23,777 nucleotides of DNA. Source: JAAAOZ01 sp964496595. Lineage in GTDB: Bacteria > Chloroflexota > Anaerolineae > B4-G1 > SLSP01. The stretch covers positions 1 to 23,777 of the forward strand of contig CAZCAI010000068.1 of assembly GCA_964496595.1 (NCBI GenBank). The letters are read 5' to 3'. This document shows, piece after piece, positions 19,646-23,777 of the stretch (positions are counted from its first letter, which is position 1; every line of letters starts with the position of its first letter). The position numbers were made by a program, and so were the translations under genes. The notes beneath the pieces were generated by a model that was not told the origin of the DNA, ran no database searches, and worked only from the letters and a program-made list of their open reading frames with translations.

Positions 19646-19860
19646 TCGTCAATCTGCCTCCGCCTGCACCTTCGGCCTCCGATCCCGGCAGCGTCAGCCA
19701 GAGAACGTTATCCGGCAGTCACCCTCTCCGCCAACTTTGGATGCGGTCTGGGGCGGGGCAACATAAAGCACGCCAGGACTCTTTCGCCTCGTGCGTTATG
19801 CTTTCGCTATGCTGCTTAGACGACGATGCCAACTGCCAAGCAAACCCCGAATGACCTGAG

Positions 19861-19942
19861 TCTCTATGTCCTATCATTAACGATTGACACCATTGACACC
19901 ATTGATACGATTGACACAAAAAACATCGTTCCCGCGCTCCCA
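19861..19942. repeat. Direct repeat A, copy 2, with one more 9-bp unit
   Basis: Same borders as copy 1 (TCTATGTCC to AACATCGTTCCCGCGCTCC). The core (19879-19915) has four 9-bp units instead of three. Each copy stands upstream of a two-hairpin element. Confidence 0.7.
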
Positions 19943-20018
19943 AAGATAACGAGATAGAAAACAGCTCGGTAGCATCGTAATTCAAGTGAAACTCCGAGGA
20001 GAAGACGGGAGGAGGCCC

Positions 20019-20154
20019 GGTTGTACAATGCACGAAACGGCGGTTTTGTCCTAACTTGTCCTCGTGCATCGTACACCCCTTCCCATCGCTCTGCGCTGAC
20101 AATGGGCTATACGGCGCACGAACCGGCCTTTTCGTCACGTGCGTCGTACAGCCC
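20019..20154. repeat. Two-hairpin element, copy 2 (136 bp)
   Basis: Hairpin 1 arms are 20019-20035 and 20062-20078 (17 bp, two mismatches). Hairpin 2 arms are 20104-20120 and 20138-20154, with one mismatch and one wobble. The conserved tail AATCTGCCTCCGCCTGCAC extends it to about 20178. Confidence 0.85.
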
Positions 20155-20420
20155 CTATCAATCTGCCTCCGCCTGCACTGGGTGGACTCTGATGCCTTCC
20201 ACAAAAACAGACGCCGCTTACGTTGGCCCCCGCGCTTGGCAGCGCCAGGCCTGGTGTCGCCTCATCTGTTTTGGCAAGATGAGACAGCGTAACCTCGGAT
20301 GGAGCTACTATAATCAGTCGCACGTCCCCGACGCCCTGAGTGTCCGCCGTACAACGGAGCAGTTTAGGAGTATCGTATTTCACGAGGAAACATCCTGCGT
20401 AACAAACGGGGATTAGCATT

Positions 20421-20556
20421 GGTTGTACGATGCACGAAACGGCAGTTTTGTCCTAACTTGTCCTCGTGCATCGTACAACCCCTCTGATCGTCTTCTGCTG
20501 ACAATAGGTTGTACGGTGCACGAACTGGCCTTTTTGTCACGTGCGTCGTACGGCCC
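20421..20556. repeat. Two-hairpin element, copy 3 (136 bp)
   Basis: Hairpin 1 arms (20421-20437 and 20464-20480) pair perfectly over 17 bp. Hairpin 2 (20506-20522 and 20540-20556) has four G-T positions and one mismatch. Its tail to about 20579 is more diverged than in copies 1 and 2. Confidence 0.85.
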
Positions 20557-20559
20557 CAT

Positions 20560-21065
20560 TAATTTACTTCGGCTTGCACCGCGTGAACGACAATTCCTTC
20601 CTCAGAACATACGCTGCGCACAATGGCCCATTGCCGTACCAGGGAGCGCAAGTCTGCCGCAACGTCGGCCGCCGCTGTCACCAGCGGCGGCGCCCTCGCG
20701 CCAGACCACCGCCGCGCCGACGCGGTCGGCTTCTGCGAGGCCCGGCAGGTCAAAAGTCGCCAGCGTCACAGAACGACGGCGAATTTCGCAGGGTATCCCA
20801 CCTTCCCAGTAGTGCGGCCAGTGCCCAGCCGCTGGCCCGACGACATAGCGCAGGCCCCACTATTGCGGCCACTGTTGATTGAGCAGCAGGCGCGGCGTTT
20901 CCCCGGCGAGGTAGGTGTAAGGTCTTCCAGGTCGGGATCGGGGTTGGCCTGGAGCCTCTGGTGCTCACGGAGTCAGACGTAGTAGGCTTTTCGCGCGGCA
21001 GCTTCGTCGTCGGGCGTAATGTCCAGGGGAACCGGCACGGGCGTCGCCGTTGGTGTGGCGTACCA
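20560..21065 (-). pseudogene. Decayed gene, frameshifted and interrupted
   Basis: The minus strand shows protein-like pieces in different frames: TPTATPVPVPLDITPDDEAA and ARKAYYV then an in-frame TGA, REHQRLQANPDPDLEDLT, then in another frame YLAGETPRLLLNQQWPQ, WGLRYVV, HWPHYWEGGIPCEIRRRSV and TLATFDLPGLAEADRVGAAV, and finally DLRSLVRQWAIV. The TPTATPVPVP run looks like a proline/threonine linker of a secreted protein. The family is unknown to me. It has at least two frame changes and no start codon with a ribosome site, so it is not functional as it stands. Confidence 0.5.
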
Positions 21066-21069
21066 CGAT

Positions 21070-21480
21070 TAGACCTCGCGTGTAACTTACCGGATCGAGG
21101 GTTCTATAAACAGGCATCACGACGTTATACAGGGTTCTCATTCTTCGTCCCCTGTCAAAGTGTTATCTTGTCGTTCAGGGGATTGTGCTGTTGGGAGTAC
21201 TTCGTCTACGATTTGGTCAGACTGCGCGCGGGCCACCTTTATCGGTGTCTCGTGGTCTAATTGAAGCAGCATCCGATAACAACGGGCTTAGTGTCTCGCG
21301 GGCTTCAGGCGATAGTTCTTGGTGTTCCGTCGTTCACCTCCGGTTATTTGGCTTGCTTCCCCCGCCCAATGCGGGGAACATCGCCTCTATGCTAACCGGA
21401 GAGAGCTTCGGTGATTCTCTGGAACGTTAGTAATTATTGCGGCCCTGGTGAGAGTTTTTCTCAATGGGGGAGAGGGTTTA
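21070..21480. other. Non-coding stretch, nothing recognised
   Basis: Short frames only. A GC-rich hairpin near 21357-21376 (CCCCGC / GCGGGG) has no T-run after it, so it is not a convincing terminator. Confidence 0.5.
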
Positions 21481-21491
21481 TTGAGGTACAT

Positions 21492-21526
21492 AAAATCCCG
21501 GCGTTGAAAGCCAACGCCGGGATTTT
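21492..21526 (-). terminator. Intrinsic terminator of the peroxiredoxin gene
   Basis: Perfect 15-bp arms (AAAATCCCGGCGTTG) with a 5-nt loop lie 69 bp after the peroxiredoxin stop. The GC-rich stem ends in TTTT on the minus strand. Because it has A/T runs on both sides it could act in both directions. Confidence 0.85.
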
Positions 21527-21594
21527 GACATCTATACCGCCAACATCTTTCGTCGCGGTACAATTGGAGCGTGTTGGGTATGCTTAGAACGCCC

Positions 21595-22278
21595 CTATTC
21601 TCCGTGGGGGCACTTCTTGAGGCATAAGAACCAATCGAGACATTCGTAGTCCTCACCGGCGCCTCCGACCCTTTCTTTGGCGGTGCCACAAGAACCAGGC
21701 GGCGGGATGATGACATCATCGCCAATTTCCCAGTTCGCTGGCGTAGCGACGTTGTGTTCATCCGAGTGTTGCATCGCGATCAGGAGGCGTTTGATTTCCT
21801 GCATATTCCTGCCGTTTGAAAGCGGGTAGTACAGGATGGCGCGCACGATGGCTTGTGGATCGATGATGAAAACAGCACGCACTGCCTGCGTGGTGCTGGC
21901 GGCTGGCTGAAGCATCCCGAATGCTTTTGACACTTCCATAGTCAGGTCACTGATCACGGGGAATGTAACCTCTAGGTCTTTCATTCCCTTGTATTCAATC
22001 TTCTCTTTGATGGTACGCAGCCAGGCGATGTGGCTATAGGTGCTGTCGATCGACAGTCCCAAAAGCTCGCAGTTGAGGGCTTTGAACTCATCCGCCATAC
22101 TGGCAAAGGTCATAAATTCGGTGGTGCATACGGGGGTAAAGTCCGCCGGATGAGAGAAGAAGATAACCCACTTGCCCTCGTAATCTTGCGGAAAGTGGAT
22201 GTTTCCCTGCGTGGTCTCGGCAACGAACTCCGGGGCTTTTTCACCAATCAACGGCATACGGTTTCTTTCTTCACACAT
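21595..22278 (-). CDS. Peroxiredoxin, Prx6-type with C-terminal resolving cysteines, 227 aa
   Basis: Thiol peroxidase that reduces hydrogen peroxide and organic hydroperoxides in the cytoplasm. The start ATG 22278 has AAAGGAG 8 nt upstream. The active-site motif HPADFTPVCTTEF places the peroxidatic cysteine at C51. The thioredoxin-fold core (GLSIDSTYSHIAWLRTI, FPVISDLTMEVSKAFGML, VRAVFIIDPQAIVRAILYYP) is complete and length is normal for Prx6. The tail YECLDWFLCLKKCP has C213, C219 and C223, like archaeal-type enzymes such as the Aeropyrum enzyme (C50/C207/C213), so disulfide relay through the tail is likely. It is the last gene before a strong terminator and lies downstream of the PerR-like gene. 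It may have its own promoter, which I could not place. Confidence 0.93.
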   Translation of the reverse strand: MCEERNRMPLIGEKAPEFVAETTQGNIHFPQDYEGKWVIFFSHPADFTPVCTTEFMTFASMADEFKALNCELLGLSIDSTYSHIAWLRTIKEKIEYKGMKDLEVTFPVISDLTMEVSKAFGMLQPAASTTQAVRAVFIIDPQAIVRAILYYPLSNGRNMQEIKRLLIAMQHSDEHNVATPANWEIGDDVIIPPPGSCGTAKERVGGAGEDYECLDWFLCLKKCPHGE

Positions 22279-22279
22279 T

Positions 22280-22527
22280 CAATCATCTCCTTTTGTTTGT
22301 TGTGAATTGTTTGGGTGGATAATGCGCCTCAAATCGCCGGTTAGTATTGGGGCGAAGGCTTTTATACTATCCCGAGCCCATTGCCCGGGCTTTCGACAAA
22401 GCTCAAAGTCCTACTCACACTTGGAAGGTTCTGTTTTATGGAAGGTAATCAGAGAATCGCGCTGACTGCTTATGAAAGTACTATTCTCACAGAGAGGATG
22501 AAACCCGTTTGCAAATTGCGTCTAAGA
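22280..22527. other. Spacer between peroxiredoxin genes with palindromic repeat
   Basis: About 250 bp with no coding frame. It includes CCCGGGCTTTCGACAAAGCTC (22386-22406), with inner palindrome GCTTTCGACAAAGC, close to the widespread TTCGACAAGCTCA-type dispersed repeat found in many bacteria. The sequence after the truncated peroxiredoxin shows no peroxiredoxin similarity. Confidence 0.5.
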
Positions 22528-22779
22528 CTATTTGATATGACTAAACACCTGGTCGATGCTCAGGCCGATTAGCTCCGTGTTCAGCTCGCGGAACTGTGGG
22601 TAAAGCTGCTGGAAAGCGTGAAATTCGGTGGTGCAGACGGGGGTGAAATCCGCCGGATGGCTGAAGAGAATGAACCATTGGCCCTCAAAATCTTGCGGGA
22701 GATTGAATGTCCCTTGTGTGGTGGTGACGGTCATCTCCGGAAACTTATCTCCAATCAACGGTATACCCTTATTCTCCAT
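22528..22779 (-). pseudogene. Truncated peroxiredoxin (N-terminal 83 residues only)
   Basis: Starts at ATG 22779 with a near-ideal AAGGAGGT (22787-22794) 7 nt upstream. It matches Prx6 family proteins from MENKGIPLIGDKFPEMTVTT through HPADFTPVCTTEF (peroxidatic C49) to GLSIDQVFSHIK, where family members normally continue with about 130 more residues. Here a TAG follows at once, and the next 250 bp are unrelated. The arginine and dimer-interface parts of the active site are missing, so activity is unlikely. It is not a copy of the neighbouring full-length gene; the two differ at many positions. Strong ribosome site and position directly after the PerR-like gene suggest it was once the main PerR-regulated peroxidase. 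Confidence 0.75.
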
Positions 22780-22860
22780 TTAAACTACCTCCTTAAACTA
22801 GTGGTGAAAGATTTATATCATCATATCCATGCCTGCTTAGGCGCGGATAGATTGAACAAA

Positions 22861-23328
22861 TTAGGCCTTTGTGCCTTCTTGGCACTCCGGGCAGATCCCA
22901 AAGAAATCCACGCGATGCGAGACGATGTGATAATCGGAACGCTCGGCGACTTCCTTGGTGACCTTCTGGATCAAATTCTGAAACGAAGGGGCGTCTACAT
23001 CGATGATCTTGCGGCATTTGAGGCAAATCAGGTGCGGATGATCGGTTGTTCCGGTGGCGTCGTAGTGCGTGTCATCCTCACTGAACCCCAAGACTACGAC
23101 TTCTCCCATCTCCTTCAGAATATCCAAGGTCTTGTATACCGTGGATAAGCTGGTGGTGGGGAACTTTTCCTTGAGTTGATCATAGAGTTGCAACGCGCTG
23201 GGGTGCGTGTGGCTGGCGGCCAGCAGGCGCAGAATCTCCATGCGCTGGGGCGTCATCCGATACCCCTGCTCGCGGAATTTGGTTATCAGTTCTTCAAATC
23301 GGTCGTTTGAATTTTTCATTCGAGACAT
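22861..23328 (-). CDS. perR: PerR-like Fur-family peroxide/metal-sensing repressor, 155 aa
   Basis: DNA-binding repressor of oxidative-stress genes. The winged helix spans residues 11-85 (GYRMTPQRMEILRLL, TSLSTVYKTLDILKEMG). Structural zinc would be held by C102/C105 (CLKC) and C146/C149 (CPEC). Likely regulatory metal ligands are H42, D90, H97, H99 and D110. An aspartate rather than glutamate at the D110 position is the residue linked to peroxide sensing in Bacillus PerR. ATG 23328 is preferred to TTG 23346, because the latter lies inside the operator and about 12 nt from the predicted transcript start. ATG 23319 is also possible; both have weak ribosome sites. It is followed 81 bp later by a peroxiredoxin fragment. 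Fur or Zur are alternatives but fit less well. Confidence 0.85.
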   Translation of the reverse strand: MSRMKNSNDRFEELITKFREQGYRMTPQRMEILRLLAASHTHPSALQLYDQLKEKFPTTSLSTVYKTLDILKEMGEVVVLGFSEDDTHYDATGTTDHPHLICLKCRKIIDVDAPSFQNLIQKVTKEVAERSDYHIVSHRVDFFGICPECQEGTKA

Positions 23329-23338
23329 TACGGTCTTT

Positions 23339-23357
23339 GTTATCAATAATCATTATC
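23339..23357. promoter_or_regulatory. Fur/PerR-type operator
   Basis: GTTATCAATAATCATTATC matches 15 of 19 positions of the classical Fur box and lies immediately after the predicted transcript start. This is the usual position for autorepression by the PerR-like protein. Confidence 0.7.
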
Positions 23358-23364
23358 TTTAAGA

Positions 23365-23393
23365 ATTATACCTTTTCTAGATGGATTTGTCAA
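23365..23393 (-). promoter_or_regulatory. Perfect-consensus sigma-70 promoter of the PerR-like gene
   Basis: On the minus strand TTGACA (23388-23393) and TATAAT (23365-23370) are separated by exactly 17 bp. Transcription should start near 23358. Confidence 0.85.
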
Positions 23394-23399
23394 GTGATT

Positions 23400-23777
23400 T
23401 TAAGATTTTGTTAGGAATTATCTACCTGTAAGCTGTGAGGGTTGTTGGGTGATGGTGTGGTGTTTGTGATTTGGATTGATTTAGATTGTAATCACTGCGT
23501 GTCCGAGTTCTGAATTTGTGCTAAAGTTAGAAGAAATAGGTAGATTGTTTGAGGTGGAACGTTGCCATCTTCGCCTTTTTTGAATGTGCTGCGATGCATG
23601 TAGATGAGCTAATCTTAGCTGTAACCGTTTAGTCTTGTGAGGTGCAACGCACTTTTGAACTTATCACCAGGTATATACTGCATGAGGCTGCCTTTCCTTC
23701 AGTTCAAGTGCGTTGCACCTTGGTCTGCTCATAAAATGGTCTAGAGGGAGCCTCGCAATGATTTCAAAAAGCTGTTG
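23400..23777. other. Non-coding right edge
   Basis: AT-rich, no coding frame of note and no RNA gene recognised. Apart from the inverted repeat listed separately, I see nothing in it. Confidence 0.5.
23640..23720. repeat. Long inverted repeat (possible MITE-like element)
   Basis: AGGTGCAACGCACTT (start 23640) pairs with AAGTGCGTTGCACCT (ends 23720) over 15 bp, extended by GAAC/GTTC past a 2-nt bulge, around a ~41-nt centre. The arms contain the mini-palindrome GTGCGTTGCAC. Confidence 0.65.

Larger units (their letters stand above)
18942..21590. other. Gene-poor region with repeats and decayed coding remnants
   Basis: No intact gene can be supported over about 2.6 kb. Predicted frames are short, lack ribosome sites and mostly cross the hairpin repeats. 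The region holds three two-hairpin elements, an ~80-bp direct repeat with a 9-bp tandem core, and broken minus-strand coding pieces. No tRNA, rRNA or CRISPR array was seen. Confidence 0.7.

Noticed and set aside
19186..19840. A tRNA or other classical RNA gene in the gene-poor region
   Set aside because: No cloverleaf with a TTCGANTC-type arm was found; the stems seen belong to the repeat elements.
20021..20416. Plus-strand frames of 70-130 codons through the hairpin elements
   Set aside because: They read through inverted repeats shared by all three copies, have no ribosome site, and similar frames in other copies are not conserved as protein.
19510..20556. CRISPR array or integron attC sites
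   Set aside because: Three copies spaced by 400-500 bp are not a CRISPR array. The hairpins have long near-perfect arms and no clear attC core sites, no integrase and no intact cassette genes.
19510..20556. Retron or group II intron RNA
   Set aside because: No reverse transcriptase gene in the window and no intron domain V-like hairpin.
21357..21376. GC-rich hairpin as a terminator
   Set aside because: Short stem, no T-run on either side, and no gene ends next to it.
23329..23346. TTG start for the PerR-like gene
   Set aside because: It would overlap the operator and leave only about 12 nt of leader; family members start close to the RFEELI helix.

Overview
The window looks like a scaffold from a Chloroflexota bacterium (Anaerolineae- or Caldilineae-like), probably a metagenome assembly. 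Four features point there: a BTAD/AAA/TPR regulator beside a tiny protein of the 'YLLRLW..E...VWRA.LEDA' type, a giant secreted protein built from LamG, thrombospondin-3 and DUF11-like modules, 7-bp TTGGAGG-type tandem repeats inside that gene, and short dispersed palindromic repeats. The assignment is inferred from gene style; no rRNA is present. Two 100-N gaps (9000-9099 and 13834-13933) are each flanked by an exact 55-bp duplication. They look like overlapping contig ends that were never merged. Collapsing both restores one open reading frame.

Positions 1-15096 (minus strand) are the 5' part of a single giant gene that runs off the left edge, at least about 4,928 codons after collapsing the gaps. 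From the N-terminus it has a signal peptide, a LolA-like domain, a membrane hairpin bracketed by heptamer-repeat linkers, a first Ca2+-binding TSP3-like array, a long unassigned region, a polytopic membrane segment, a second TSP3-like array, five LamG-type lectin modules mixed with Ig-like domains, a CBM9/DOMON-like module, a P-domain-like module, a Big_5-like domain and a DUF11-like domain. Just upstream, in the same direction, is a 64-codon gene (15156-15350). Facing away from both is a 1,147-residue BTAD-AAA-TPR regulator (15498-18941). The shared intergenic region carries a sigma-70-like promoter, a dyad over its -35 box and a pair of direct repeats. My best reading is a regulator / small protein / giant surface protein module.

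Positions 18942-21590 hold no intact gene. They contain three copies of a 136-bp element made of two long hairpins, an ~80-bp direct repeat with a 9-bp tandem core, and several broken minus-strand coding remnants.

Positions 21595-23400 are a more AT-rich oxidative-stress cluster on the minus strand. A PerR-like Fur-family regulator has a perfect-consensus promoter and a Fur-type box just downstream of the predicted start site. It is followed by a peroxiredoxin cut short after 83 residues, then a full-length archaeal-type Prx6 peroxiredoxin that ends at a strong hairpin terminator. The right edge (23400-23777) is non-coding and holds a long inverted repeat.
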